This document shows, one piece after another, positions 23,589 to 33,600 of a stretch of 34,776 bases of DNA (its first letter is position 1; every line of letters begins with the position of its first letter). Where the stretch lies: NCBI RefSeq assembly GCF_002087335.1, contig NZ_MWVJ01000135.1, forward strand, positions 1 to 34,776, given 5' to 3'. Below the pieces are notes generated by a model, which did no database searches, was not told where the DNA came from, and saw only the letters and a program-made list of their open reading frames with translations. This stretch comes from Pseudophaeobacter leonis. GTDB taxonomy: Bacteria > Pseudomonadota > Alphaproteobacteria > Rhodobacterales > Rhodobacteraceae. Made by a program: the position numbers and the translations under genes.

Positions 23589-24810
23589 TTGTCCTTTGTA
23601 GACCGTCGCATAGAAACCCGCCCCTCCAATGGTGAAGCTCCCTTTGCCCTAAACGAGGTTTTCTTTTCACGTACCGACGAGAGAGGTGTCATCCAAGCTG
23701 GCAACTACGTTTTCAAACGCGTCGCCCACTACGACTGGGAAGAGCTGATTGGCGCCCCACACAAGATCGTTCGTCATCCAGATACACCACGTGGTATGTT
23801 TCACTTGATTTGGGATTTGCTCAAACAGGGCTCTCCCACCACGGCCTATATCAAAAACAAGGCAAAGGATGGCCTGTATTACTGGGTCTTGGCCGTGATC
23901 ACGCCCTGTGAAGGCGGCTTTGTATCGACACGGATCCGTCCAAGCAGTGCCCTGTTCGAAGACGTAAAGCGCTTCTATGCTGAAATGCACAAAGCTGAAG
24001 CCTCCGGGGAAGTCAGCCCCGAAGACAGCAGCGAAATGATGATGGAGTGGATCCGAAGCAGAGGATTTGAAAATTATCATCAATTTGCCACCTATGCCCT
24101 CAGCGAGGAATTGCTGTCGCGTGACATGAATCTAGAGCGCGCCAAAGACCCCAAAATCGTAGAGCTGCGCAAAATGCTCAACCAATGCTGAAACGCTGGT
24201 GGATGAGACCCAGGGCCTGGTCAAAGATTTTGATGCAATGCACACGATCCCGCATAATTTGCGGGTCATTGCATCACGTATCGAGCCCTCGGGCGGCCCT
24301 GTCACCGTATTGTCCCAGAACTATGGCGCTATGTCGCGCGAAATGTCGGATTGGTTTGCTGCGCACGTTATGGGTGAAAACAGCAACTTCAACACCATTA
24401 AACTGGCTGTGACCAATAGCCTGTTTATCGAAGGCATGGCGCGCATCCTGATTGAATGCAATGCGCAGCTCAAAACAGAGAAACGCGGCCTTGGTGATGT
24501 TAATCTTGAGGCGGAAAGAAAGATCCTCAACGATCTGGTCGCGACGGAGAAAGAGCGTGGCCGCAAAGGCGTGGAAGAGGTCGACCATGAGGCCGATCGC
24601 ATCATGCGCGCCTGCCAGGTTATGCACCGTCAGTTCCTCGGGCTAAGCTCTACCCGTGTCCTGTGTAAAATCGAAAGCGCGCGTCTGCCAGAGTCTGGTG
24701 AGACCCTGTCTGACATCATCGACCAACTTGGCGTTTTTCAGGAGCGCATCTCGCGCCGCCTGGAAAACATCACCAAACTAAGTAATGAAATCAGAATGAT
24801 GGATCACTAG
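23589..24810 (+). pseudogene. PAS-domain signalling protein, split by one frameshift
   Basis: The first part (from TTG 23589, 200 codons) is an Aer-type PAS domain: FALNEVFFSRTDERGVIQAGN, YDWEELIGAPHKIVRHPDTP, DGLYYWVLAVITP. It stops at TGA 24189. In the next frame the text continues AETLVDETQGLVKDF and runs 200 more residues of helical sequence to 24810 without an MCP signalling hairpin. Removing one C from AACCAATGCT joins them (LNNAETLVDETQG). The span of 1222 nt is 3n+1, and the repaired length is about 406 residues. It would be a cytoplasmic redox or small-molecule sensor related to chemotaxis receptors. GTG 24199 could serve as a restart. No chemotaxis genes are next to it. The downstream gene is a Kef-type antiporter. 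Confidence 0.75.
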
Positions 24811-25004
24811 TCACAGTCTGGCGCCGCCTGGACACTCCAACAGGCACCACAGGAAAATGAGCGGCGGACAGGGCAACCTGGCCGTCGTTTTTTATTTGCC
24901 AAAGCATTTGCCACCCCCTTTTGCAGATGGCCCGGAATGTTTCCCCCTCCGCCTGTGTCGCTAAAACCGTTGCCAAGGCGCAAGCCGCTTGCGATACCAG
25001 TGCC

Positions 25005-26882
25005 ATGGACGTTTTTCTGTATCAGGCTACCATCTATCTCGCAGCCGCTGTCATCGCCGTACCCATTGCCGCGCGCCTTGGACTTGGCTCTGTTTTGGGC
25101 TACCTGGCAGCCGGTATTTTCATCGGCCCCGTTCTTGGACTGGTGGGAGCAGAGACCGCAGATCTTCAGCACTTTGCGGAATTCGGCGTTGTCATGATGC
25201 TGTTTTTGATCGGGTTGGAGCTCGATCCCCGTGCCCTTTGGGCCATGCGTCACAAACTGATCGGGCTTGGCGGTTTGCAAATCCTGCTGAGCACGCTTGC
25301 TCTGATGGTCGCGGGGCTGTTTGCAGGCGAAACCTGGCAGGTTAGCCTTGCTATTGGCCTGGCGCTGTCGCTGTCTTCCACTGCGATTGTGCTGCAGACA
25401 CTGTCAGAGAAAGGTCTGATGCAGACAGGCGGGGGGCGTGCCTCCTTCTCGGTGCTGCTGACCCAGGATATTGCCGTTATCCCAATCCTTGCCTTTCTGC
25501 CGCTGCTGGCAATGGGGCCGACGCCTCAGTTCAGCTCTGATGGATCAATCGCGCGCGGTGATGCGGCCCATACGGCAGCCCATGAAACGCTCTCTCTGGT
25601 GGCGGGTCTGCCGGGATGGGCCGTAACGCTCACGACCCTCGGCATGATCGGAGTGGTTGTTCTGGCGGGTATCTATCTGACACAGCCCCTGTTTCGCTTT
25701 ATTCACGCCAGCAACCTGCGCGAAATGTATACCGCGCTGGCGCTGCTGATTGTGGTTGGCATCTCCTTTCTGATGACCTTGGTAGGCTTGTCTCCGGCGC
25801 TTGGAGCCTTCCTTGCCGGGGTGGTTCTGGCGAACTCCGAATTTCGCCATGAGCTGGAGAGCGATCTCACCCCCTTTAAAGGCCTGCTTTTGGGGCTGTT
25901 CTTCATCACTGTGGGCGCAGGCATCAACTACAGACTGTTTCTGGCCGATCCGGCGGATCTGTTGGGTCTGGCGCTTCTGGTCATCCTCACCAAGGGCGTA
26001 ATCCTGTTCTTTGTTGGCCGCGCTTTTGGCCTCAGAGGCCGCAACCACTGGCTCTTTACCCTTGGCCTCGCCCAGGCAGGCGAGTTCGGCTTTGTGCTGC
26101 TTGCCTTTTCCCTGCAACAGAACGTCATTCCGGCGCCTCTGGCAGAAAAGCTGTTGCTTATCATTGCGCTGTCGATGCTGATCACGCCGCTCCTGTTCAT
26201 CATATATGACCTGCTGTCCCACTATCAGGGCGAGGCCCGCGTCGAGCACGAAGACGATGAAATCGACGAACAGGGGCCAGTGATCATAGCCGGCATTGGC
26301 CGCTTTGGTCAGATCGTTCACCGCCTGGTGCGTGCCAGCGGCTTTAAGACCGTTCTGCTGGACAATGACATGCAAGCGGTACAGCTGATGCGCCGGTTTG
26401 GCGTGAAAAGCTTTTTGGGTGATCCAACCCGCCCCGAACTGCTGAAAGCAGCCGGCATTGCCAAGGCACAAGTCCTGGTGGTGGCGCTGGATGACCCGGA
26501 ACAATCGGTCAAGATGGTCGCCTATGCACGCCGTGCCTACCCAGATCTGCACATCATTGCACGCGCCTATGATCGCAACCATGTGTTTGAACTCTATAAG
26601 GCCGGCGCCAATGATATTGTGCGCGAGATGTTCGACAGCTCCCTGCGCGCCGGGCGCTATGTGCTCGAAAAAATTGGCCTCAGCGAATATGAGGCGGCTC
26701 AGGCCGAACAGACCTTTTATGCCCATGACCGTGTCACCCTGCGGGAGCTGGCGGCTCTATGGGTGCCGGGAACCCCGGCAAGCGAGAACCAGGCCTATAT
26801 TGAAAAAGCGCGCGAGCTGGAAAAAGAGCTTGAGGTCGCCCTGCTGGAGCTGGCCGAAAGACAGGACCGCAACGCGCGCTGA
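25005..26882 (+). CDS. Kef/CPA2-type cation:proton antiporter with RCK domain
   Basis: It encodes 625 residues from ATG 25005 (MDVFLYQATIYLAAAVIAVP). Upstream residues in the same frame lack homology. Residues 1-390 hold about twelve membrane helices of the Na+/H+ exchanger type, including MMLFLIGLELDPRALW and TQDIAVIPILAF. Residues about 420-560 are a TrkA-N/RCK domain with the nucleotide-binding GIGRFGQ and the later Asp in VLLDNDMQAV. The family (KefB/KefC/YbaL) exchanges K+ or Na+ for H+ at the inner membrane, gated by nucleotide or glutathione adducts. Glutathione gating cannot be confirmed here. It stands alone and converges on cobT. Confidence 0.88.
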   Translation: MDVFLYQATIYLAAAVIAVPIAARLGLGSVLGYLAAGIFIGPVLGLVGAETADLQHFAEFGVVMMLFLIGLELDPRALWAMRHKLIGLGGLQILLSTLALMVAGLFAGETWQVSLAIGLALSLSSTAIVLQTLSEKGLMQTGGGRASFSVLLTQDIAVIPILAFLPLLAMGPTPQFSSDGSIARGDAAHTAAHETLSLVAGLPGWAVTLTTLGMIGVVVLAGIYLTQPLFRFIHASNLREMYTALALLIVVGISFLMTLVGLSPALGAFLAGVVLANSEFRHELESDLTPFKGLLLGLFFITVGAGINYRLFLADPADLLGLALLVILTKGVILFFVGRAFGLRGRNHWLFTLGLAQAGEFGFVLLAFSLQQNVIPAPLAEKLLLIIALSMLITPLLFIIYDLLSHYQGEARVEHEDDEIDEQGPVIIAGIGRFGQIVHRLVRASGFKTVLLDNDMQAVQLMRRFGVKSFLGDPTRPELLKAAGIAKAQVLVVALDDPEQSVKMVAYARRAYPDLHIIARAYDRNHVFELYKAGANDIVREMFDSSLRAGRYVLEKIGLSEYEAAQAEQTFYAHDRVTLRELAALWVPGTPASENQAYIEKARELEKELEVALLELAERQDRNAR

Positions 26883-26940
26883 ACTCTGCGCTGGCAGCAA
26901 TAAGAGCAATCCAGCCCAGCCTGCCCTCCCAGTCCGGCAT

Positions 26941-26985
26941 GGTAAGGTAAGGTAAGCCTGCCTTCTTGGATGCAAAAAGGCAGGC
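26941..26985. repeat. GGTAA triplet repeat and 9-bp hairpin in the kef/cobT gap
   Basis: GGTAA x3 (26941-26955) runs into a stem GCCTGCCTT (26956-26964)/AAGGCAGGC (26977-26985) with a 12-nt loop. No T-run follows on either strand, so it is only a possible transcription end. Confidence 0.5.
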
Positions 26986-27035
26986 CGCCAAAAATCAAAA
27001 TCGGGAGGCCTGTTGCTACCTTGTAAAGACTGATC

Positions 27036-28051
27036 TCAGCCGTCGGTAACGCCCGCCTCGGCAAAAGTGGCCATGCCGCTGTGGCAGGCAACAGCGCCTT
27101 TCAGGATCTGGATCGCAAGGGCTGCCCCGGATCCTTCGCCAAGACGCAGCCCCAGCGCCAACAGGGGCTCTTTGTCCAGTTTCTCCAATAAGGCGGCATG
27201 GGCGCTTTCGGCGCTTTGGTGCCCGGCAACAGCATGATCTAGTGCTGTGGCGCTGAGCTGCTGCAGACAGGCCGCAGCGGCGCAGCAGATAAAGCCATCC
27301 AGAATCACCGGAATATGCAGGATGCGCGCCGCAGCAATTGCGCCGACCATAGCTGCGATCTCACGCCCGCCAAGCCGCCCCAGTGCATCCAGACCATCGG
27401 TGATCGCTGCTGCATGCAGGGCTACCCCTTCTGCTACGACGCGGGTTTTATTGGCCAGTCCTGCGTCATCAACGCCGGTGCCACGCCCGGTCCAGTCGGC
27501 AGCCGCACCGCCAAACAGAGCATGGGCCAGCGCCGCAGCCGGAGTGGTGTTGCCAATGCCCATCTCGCCGACAACCAAAAGATCTGCCTCGGGGTCAACC
27601 GCGTTCCAGCCGGCCTGCAGCGCCGCCAGCAGGTCAGCCTCGCTCATTGCAGCGCCCTGGGCGAAATCCTGCACCGGAGTGTCGAGATCCAGCGCATGCA
27701 CATCCATCCGCGCGCCTGCCAGACTGGCCAGCTGATTGATCGCTGCGCCGCCCTGTTGAAAATTGCTCACCATCTGCGCCGTCCCCTCTGGAGGGAAGGC
27801 CGAAACGCCCTGCGCCGTCACGCCGTGATTGCCAGAAAAGATGATCCCCTGTGGCGATGCAATCGCGGGCTGGTCACTGCCGCGCCAACCGCCATACCAG
27901 ATAGCCAGCTCCTCAGACGCCCCAGCGCCGCTGGTGGTTTGGTCAACTGACTGTTGCGCGCTGCAGCCCCAGCCAGCGCAGTCTGGTCAGGGGCGCTGGC
28001 CTGGGCCAGCTGGGCGCGGAAATCATCGAGAGAAGAGAGTGATGGCAGCAT
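27036..28051 (-). pseudogene. cobT: Nicotinate-nucleotide--dimethylbenzimidazole phosphoribosyltransferase, one frameshift
   Basis: It makes alpha-ribazole phosphate, the lower ligand precursor of cobalamin. The start at ATG 28051 (MLPSLSSLDDFRAQLAQ) reads well to [11 protein letters not shown]. There one base is missing near 27914: CTGAGGAG in place of CTGGAGGAG. With it the reading continues [10 protein letters not shown] and [19 protein letters not shown] into the frame that carries [14 protein letters not shown] and the C-terminal catalytic-Glu region [11 protein letters not shown]. The span of 1016 nt (3n+2) fits one lost base and gives a normal 338 residues. It is divergent from cobS, 100 bp apart. 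In a conserved biosynthesis gene, a sequence error is a real possibility. An internal ATG at 27821 would give a C-terminal fragment only. Confidence 0.92.
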
Positions 28052-28151
28052 GTAAAGCCTCGTTGCATCTGAGCGGCGGACGCGCGTAAATCGGATTTCA
28101 TTCTGTTTAGCGGCTCATGGCTGCTTCGCAAGTCCCGCAAGAGGCCCGCAC

Positions 28152-28910
28152 ATGCGAAAAAACGACATATCTCTGGTGGATATTCCCCTGGCATTGGTGC
28201 TGCTGACCCGATTGCCGCTGCCGAAACTGGCCAGCAGTAGCTTTCAGCGCCAATCGCAGGCGGTCTGGGCCTTCCCGCTGGCTGGCCTGGCGGTGAACCT
28301 GCCTGCTGCTCTGGTCGCGAGCGCGGCACTGACGCTCGGCCTGTCCACATCACTGGCGGCAGGGCTGGTTTTGCTGGTTCAGGTTCTTTTGACCGGTGCC
28401 ATGCACGAAGACGGGCTGGCAGATTGTGCCGATGGGTTTTGGGGTGGCTTTGAGCCCAAGCGTCGGTTGGACATCATGAAAGACAGCCAGATCGGCAGCT
28501 ACGGCGTGTTGGCTTTAATATTGGGGATTGGCCTGCGCTGGCAGGGCATAGCGCTTTTGATGGAACAGGGGCATGTCTGGAGCCTGCTGGCCCTGGCGCT
28601 GCTCAGCCGTGCGATGATGCCGGTGCTGATGCATTGGCTTCCCAATGCCCGCCAGTCTGGACTTTCGCAAAGCGTCGGCCGCCCGTCCCGGCGGGCGGTG
28701 GGGCTGGGCCTTGGCCTCGCCGTCGCGCTGTCCCTGCCCTTGCTGGGGGCGGGCGGCTTTGCTGTTGTGGCGATGCTTTGCCTTATGACCCTTGGGTTTG
28801 GACATCTGGCCCGGGCCAAGATCGGCGGGCAGACTGGCGATGTCTTGGGCGCGGGTCAGCAGCTCTGTGAAATCACCGGGTTGCTCACCCTGGTGTGTGT
28901 TTTGGGCTGA
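28152..28910 (+). CDS. cobS: Cobalamin synthase (adenosylcobinamide-GDP ribazoletransferase)
   Basis: It encodes 252 residues, typical. The membrane enzyme joins adenosylcobinamide-GDP with alpha-ribazole (or its phosphate) in the last part of cobalamin synthesis, so it uses the product of the neighbouring cobT pathway step. Seen: several membrane helices (about 35-62, 65-85, 115-135, 140-160, 180-215) and the family signature MHEDGLADCADGFWGG with KDSQIGSYG. The N-terminus LALVLLTRLPLP is also characteristic. It diverges from cobT. A bidirectional terminator separates it from the convergent carD. Confidence 0.93.
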   Translation: MRKNDISLVDIPLALVLLTRLPLPKLASSSFQRQSQAVWAFPLAGLAVNLPAALVASAALTLGLSTSLAAGLVLLVQVLLTGAMHEDGLADCADGFWGGFEPKRRLDIMKDSQIGSYGVLALILGIGLRWQGIALLMEQGHVWSLLALALLSRAMMPVLMHWLPNARQSGLSQSVGRPSRRAVGLGLGLAVALSLPLLGAGGFAVVAMLCLMTLGFGHLARAKIGGQTGDVLGAGQQLCEITGLLTLVCVLG

Positions 28911-28920
28911 GCCCCAACAA

Positions 28921-28951
28921 AAAAGCCCGCGGCCAATGGCGACGGGCTTTT
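28921..28951. terminator. Bidirectional terminator between cobS and carD
   Basis: Arms AAAAGCCCG (28921-28929) and CGGGCTTTT (28943-28951) with a 13-nt loop. T-rich tails follow on both strands (TTTTGGATTT rightward; T6 leftward), serving the convergent cobS and carD. Confidence 0.85.
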
Positions 28952-28999
28952 GGATTTAGCAATCGAGCCCTCGCAGGCTGCGGAAATCGGGAGTGCGGA

Positions 29000-29512
29000 T
29001 CAGGCGGCGACCCGTGAGGTAAGGACATCTCCGACCTGCTTGGCCGCAAGGATTTCATCGCCGCCGGCAACAGCAGCCACTTCGCGCGTCAGACGCTCCA
29101 AAGCCGCCTCATAGAGCTGACGCTCCGAATAGCTCTGCTCCCGCTGATCGTCAGTGCGGTGCAGGTCGCGCACCACCTCAGCAATCGCGATCAGATCACC
29201 CGAGTTGATCTTTTGCTCATATTCTTGCGCCCGGCGAGACCACATGGCGCGTTTGACCTTGGCCTTGCCTTTGAGCGTCTTCATCGCCTGATTGATCACA
29301 TCAGGCGAGCTGAGCGAGCGCATGCCGACTTCGATTGCCTTGTTGGTTGGCACCCGCAGGGTCATCTTGTCCTTTTCAAAGGTGATCACGAAAAGCTCCA
29401 GCGCAAAGCCGGCCACTTCCTGCTCCTCAACTGAAATGATCTGTCCCACCCCATGGGCAGGATAAACCACAAATTCGTCAGGGCGGAATGCGAGCTTCTT
29501 CGATTTTGTCAT
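29000..29512 (-). CDS. carD: CarD/CdnL-family RNA polymerase-binding regulator
   Basis: It encodes 170 residues from ATG 29512 (MTKSKKLAFRPDEFVVYP). An earlier in-frame start at 29602 was rejected because homology begins here. The N-terminal 60 residues (FVVYPAHGVGQIISVEEQEVAG to MTLRVPTNKA) are the Tudor-like domain that binds the RNA polymerase beta lobe. The C-terminal helical part (AMWSRRAQEYEQKINSGD, then EQSYSERQLYEAALERL) carries the DNA-contacting helices that stabilise open complexes. In alphaproteobacteria it supports rRNA and stress-related transcription. The gene has its own upstream region and a terminator at 28951-28921. Confidence 0.93.
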   Translation of the reverse strand: MTKSKKLAFRPDEFVVYPAHGVGQIISVEEQEVAGFALELFVITFEKDKMTLRVPTNKAIEVGMRSLSSPDVINQAMKTLKGKAKVKRAMWSRRAQEYEQKINSGDLIAIAEVVRDLHRTDDQREQSYSERQLYEAALERLTREVAAVAGGDEILAAKQVGDVLTSRVAA

Positions 29513-29848
29513 ACAGATCTTTCCTTGCACTTGAGCCCGGAGCAGCCCGGCAGGCTGCGCATCCGACACAACAACGGCAACGCTATCGCTCCGGATCTGC
29601 AAAAGCAGGTCAAGAGGTCAATCGTCGCCGTGGGTCAATCCCCCGGGACACGCCCTGCAGTGAATGCACGGCGCGACAAGGGTTCTATTTTTTCACACAT
29701 CTTGAGAGAGTGTATCACAAAAACAGCCCCCCCGAAAGGCAGGGAAACTGGTGTTGTGGCAAATTTCCACAAGAAACCGCGCAATCCGGGGTTAACTCAG
29801 CGCAAAAACAGCGCCAAATTTTTCCAATTCAGATGTGACGCAGTCGGC
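29513..29848. other. 336-bp interval between fdxA and carD
   Basis: No gene is supported. It should hold the leftward carD promoter and leader and the end of the fdxA transcript. A weak hairpin (GGCGC-like arms around 29800) and a C-rich/G-rich pair near 29730-29745 followed by T on the minus strand could end fdxA, but neither is strong. Confidence 0.4.
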
Positions 29849-30187
29849 TCAGCCGCCTTCGCCAGGCGCTTCGGAGAAGTATTTCTCCAGCTTACCCTCT
29901 TCACCATCGCGCTCTTCTGCCTCTGGCATCGGGTCCTTTTTCGAGATGATCACGGGCCACATTTCGGAGTATTTCCGATTGAACTCAACCCATTTATCCA
30001 TATCCGGCTCGGTGTCCGGGCGGATCGCATCTGCCGGGCACTCGGGTTCGCACACGCCACAGTCGATGCATTCATCCGGGTGAATCACCAGAGTGTTTTC
30101 ACCTTCATAGAAACAATCGACCGGGCACACCTCGACACAATCGGTGTATTTGCAGGCGATGCAGTTATCCGTAACGACATAGGTCAT
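29849..30187 (-). CDS. fdxA: 7Fe ferredoxin (3Fe-4S plus 4Fe-4S)
   Basis: It encodes 112 residues. The electron carrier shows the two cluster motifs of FdxA-type seven-iron ferredoxins: [14 protein letters not shown] near residues 9-22, and [12 protein letters not shown] at about 40-51. The pattern in the first motif is that of a 3Fe-4S site. The acidic C-terminal tail ([16 protein letters not shown]) is the usual extension. It is cytoplasmic. It lies downstream of the S4 gene in the same direction with a 64-nt gap, and the order helicase, S4, FdxA, CarD is familiar from Rhodobacterales (recollection). Confidence 0.95.
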   Translation of the reverse strand: MTYVVTDNCIACKYTDCVEVCPVDCFYEGENTLVIHPDECIDCGVCEPECPADAIRPDTEPDMDKWVEFNRKYSEMWPVIISKKDPMPEAEERDGEEGKLEKYFSEAPGEGG

Positions 30188-30251
30188 GTGGGCTCGGTCC
30201 CATTTGCTGTTTGGCCACTAGCTAATCCAGAGTCGCGCGACCTTCAAGACG

Positions 30252-30625
30252 TCACGTTGGGGCCCTGTCCCGAGAAAGATCAAGCGCCCTGCGTGTCTTC
30301 TTATCCGGGCGCCCTTTTCCCTCAAAGCCGGGATTTGCAGGTACGATGTCCTGCTTAGGCGTCTTATCTAGGTAAAGGGCCTGGGCTTCGGGGGCCGGGC
30401 CGCGCCGCTCGCCAATCGCGACAACCTCAACCAGGCGGGTCTGTCTGCCTTGCGGAAAACTCAGAACATCCCCCTGGGTGACGCTCTGAGCTGTTTTTGT
30501 GATCTTACTGCCATTGAGGCGCAGATGTCCGGCTTTGACCTGTTTCGCGGCAAGGCTGCGTGTTTTGAAAAACCGCGCATGCCAAGCCACTTGTCGATCC
30601 GGATCTTCTCTGCCGGTGCCTCCAT
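30252..30625 (-). pseudogene. S4-domain RNA-binding protein (HSP15-like), one frameshift near the start
   Basis: ATG 30625 lies 7 nt after the helicase stop and reads MEAPAEKIRIDKWL, the expected N-terminus. One base is then missing: CTTGGCAT where CTTTGGCAT (near 30584) would give WLWHARFFKTRSLAAKQVKAG. From there the S4 fold continues (LRLNGSKITKTAQSVTQGDVL, then basic tail DKKTRRALDLSRDR). The span of 374 nt (3n+2) fits one lost base, and the repaired length is about 124 residues. HSP15-type proteins bind 50S subunits carrying stalled peptidyl-tRNA. It is in an operon with the helicase. ATG 30590 could start a shortened product lacking the first strand. Confidence 0.88.
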
Positions 30626-30631
30626 CCGGGA

Positions 30632-33600
30632 TCAGTTCCCCTGCTTCAGCCCCATCAGAGCTGCCGCAAAGGGGTTGTCCGGATCGATTTGCTTCTCTTT
30701 TTTCGGTGGGCGCGCAGAATAGGTCTTACTGCCTTGCTGCTGAGGGCGACCGCCCTTTTTGCCACCGGGTTTACCAGCTGGACGACCGCCCGGCTTGCCA
30801 CCGGCTTTGTCATTTGAGCGTCCCTGACCGCCAGCGCCACGGGGTTTGCCACCACCGCGTCGGTCCTGACCAGCCTGGGTGTCCTGACCGGATGCAGCCC
30901 CTTCGGCGCGTGCGTCCTGTCCCTGATTGCCACCCTGGTTGCCTGCCTGGCCTCGGCGCTGGCCACGATTGCCACCGCCCTGACGGGCGCGACCACCCCA
31001 GGCGAAGGTGTAAAACACCTCCATTTCGACAGGTTGCTCTGCCTCTTTGGCCTGATCTTCCGCAGGAGCCTTCTCAGCAGCAGCTTCCGGTGCAGAAGCT
31101 TCCGAAGTTTCAGCCTCGGACGGCGCCTCGCTCGCAGCAAGCGCTGCATCAACAGGTGCAGCAGATACGGATGCGTCATCCGCAGGCGCGTCAGACGCAG
31201 ATGCGTCCTCAGGGGCTGCCTCGGGTGCGGCCTCAGGTTTCACCTCGGCTTTTGGCGCTTCAGGAGCCGCTTTCACCTTGGCGCGCTCGCCTTTTTCAGC
31301 CCGATAGCCAAGACCCTGCATCAGGTCGGAAAACTGCTCCAGCGTCATGCCAGTAATCGACAGCATATCCGCCTTGGCTTCAAAGCCACCACGGCTATCT
31401 TCAGCCCGCAGCATATCTGCCAGACGCTCAAGCATGTCGATACGGATCATCCGCTCGCCCGCTTCGCGGTAGCCGGACATGGTGTCATAGCCCTGCGGCG
31501 CATCCTTGGCGGCCGGGACGGTGACCAGGCCGGGAGGCGGCGCTTCGGGGAATTCCTGCACGCCATTTGCCAACGACCACAGCACCAGACGCAGACGCGT
31601 CGGAGCCGGTTTCAACAGCAGCGGCATAAAAATAGTGAACTGGCCAAACCGGATGCCGTGCTTGCGCAGCGCGCCACGTGCGTCCTGATCCAGATCTTTG
31701 ACCTCTTGCATCACCGATTGGCGCGGCAACAGGCCAAGCCCCTCAACCAGACGGAAGGCAAAGCCACGGGCAAGCCCGGTCAGCTCTTCGTCTTTTTGCA
31801 GATTGATCAGCGGTTCAAACAGCGCCTGCACCTTGCGCGAGATAAAATGCTGCAGACGGCGCTCTACCTTTTGCGCCACATCTGCACCGGCAGTGTCGTC
31901 GACAAAAACCTCAACCTGTGGCGACAGCGGGTCAGCACCCGCAACCAGTTTACCCACGGCAGCATCGCCCCACATCAGGCCACCCTGCTCGGTGAAGTCG
32001 ATCTCGGTATCGGGCGCATTGTAAAAACGGTCGGCGCGCAGATGGAATTGCGGCGCCAGCGCCTGTAGCGAAGCAGACATCAATGTCTTTGCCTCGGCAC
32101 CCTGCGCACTTTTGTCCGGGGTAAACCGGAACCCGTCCAACCGTCCGACGAATTCGCCTTCGACGGTTACTTCACCCTTGTCATTCACTTCGGCCAAAAG
32201 GGCCTCCTTCTGTTTGAGCCGGCGCAAGAGCACGGATGTGCGCCGGTCCACAAATCGCTGAGTCAAGCGCTCGTGCAGCGCATCTGACAACCTGTCTTCT
32301 ACAGCGCGCGTCACGCCACGCCAATGGCTTTCGTCACGCAGCCAATTTTTTCGTTGAGAAACATAAGTCCATGTGCGGATAAAGGCGAGTCTCTTGGAGA
32401 GGGTATCAATATCGCCGTCGATGCGGTCGATCCGTTTCACCTGCCGTGCGAGCCAGTCGTCCGGCACCACGCCACCACCATGCAAATACTCGAATATGCC
32501 ACCAATAAGAGAGGCATGCTCGCCGTGAGAGATGCCGCGAAAATCCGGAATACGGCACACATCCCACAACAGGCGCACAGATTGCGCATTGGTGGTGCGC
32601 GAAATTATGCCGCTGTCGCGGGAGAGGTATTTCAGCGCCCCCAGATCATCCGCCTCGCGGGCCCGCACCAGCACCTCGTCCCTGGGGGTTGATTCGAGCG
32701 ACCGTATCAGGGCGTCCACCGTGCCAAACTGAAGATCTGTTGAGCGCCAGTTGAGCTTTTTCAGCGGCTCAAACTGGTGGTCCATAATCGCCTCGGCCAC
32801 CTCAGGCTGCAGCGGACGTGCGTCGCCGGTGACGCCAAAGCTGCCGTGGCTCATGCCGCGCCCGGCCCGGCCGGCAATCTGCGCCAGCTCGCTCGGGTTC
32901 AAAGGACGCATGCGCTGGCCATCAAACTTGCTGGTGGCCGAGAACGCCACATGGTCGATATCCAGATTGAGGCCCATGCCAATGGCGTCGGTGGCCACCA
33001 GATAGTCAACCTCGCCGTTCTGATACAGCGCCACCTGCGCGTTGCGGGTGCGGGGCGACAGCGCCCCCATGACCACGGCCGCGCCGCCCTTTTGCCGCTT
33101 TAACAGCTCGGCGATGGCATAGACGTTGTCGACAGAAAAGCCGACGATGGCGGTACGCGGCGGCATTCGGCTGATCTTTTTTGATCCACCATAGACCAGC
33201 TCTGACATGCGCTCACGGCGCAAAAAGTCCACCCCCGGCACCAGCGCTGCAATCGGCCCGCGCATGGTGTCGGCCCCCAGAAACAACGTCTCATTGGTGC
33301 CGCGTGATTTTAACAGCCGCTCGGTAAAGACATGCCCCCGTTCAGGGTCGGCACAGAGCTGGATCTCATCAATCGCGAGAAAATCACAGCCCATGCCCGG
33401 CGGCATCGCCTCGACCGTGCAGATCCAATATTTCGCGCGGGGCGGCACGATGCGCTCTTCACCGGTGACCAGCGCCACCACTGAAGGTCCGCGAATGGCG
33501 ACGATCTTGTCATAGACCTCCCGCGCCAAAAGCCGCAGCGGAAAGCCCATGATGCCGGTGCGGTGCCCCAGCATCCGCTCGATGGCGTAGTGTGTCTTAC

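Noticed and set aside
25545..26726. 393-codon minus-strand frame
   Set aside because: Antisense to the antiporter gene; no recognisable domain.
26956..26985. Rho-independent terminator for the antiporter gene
   Set aside because: The stem is good but neither strand has a T-run after it.
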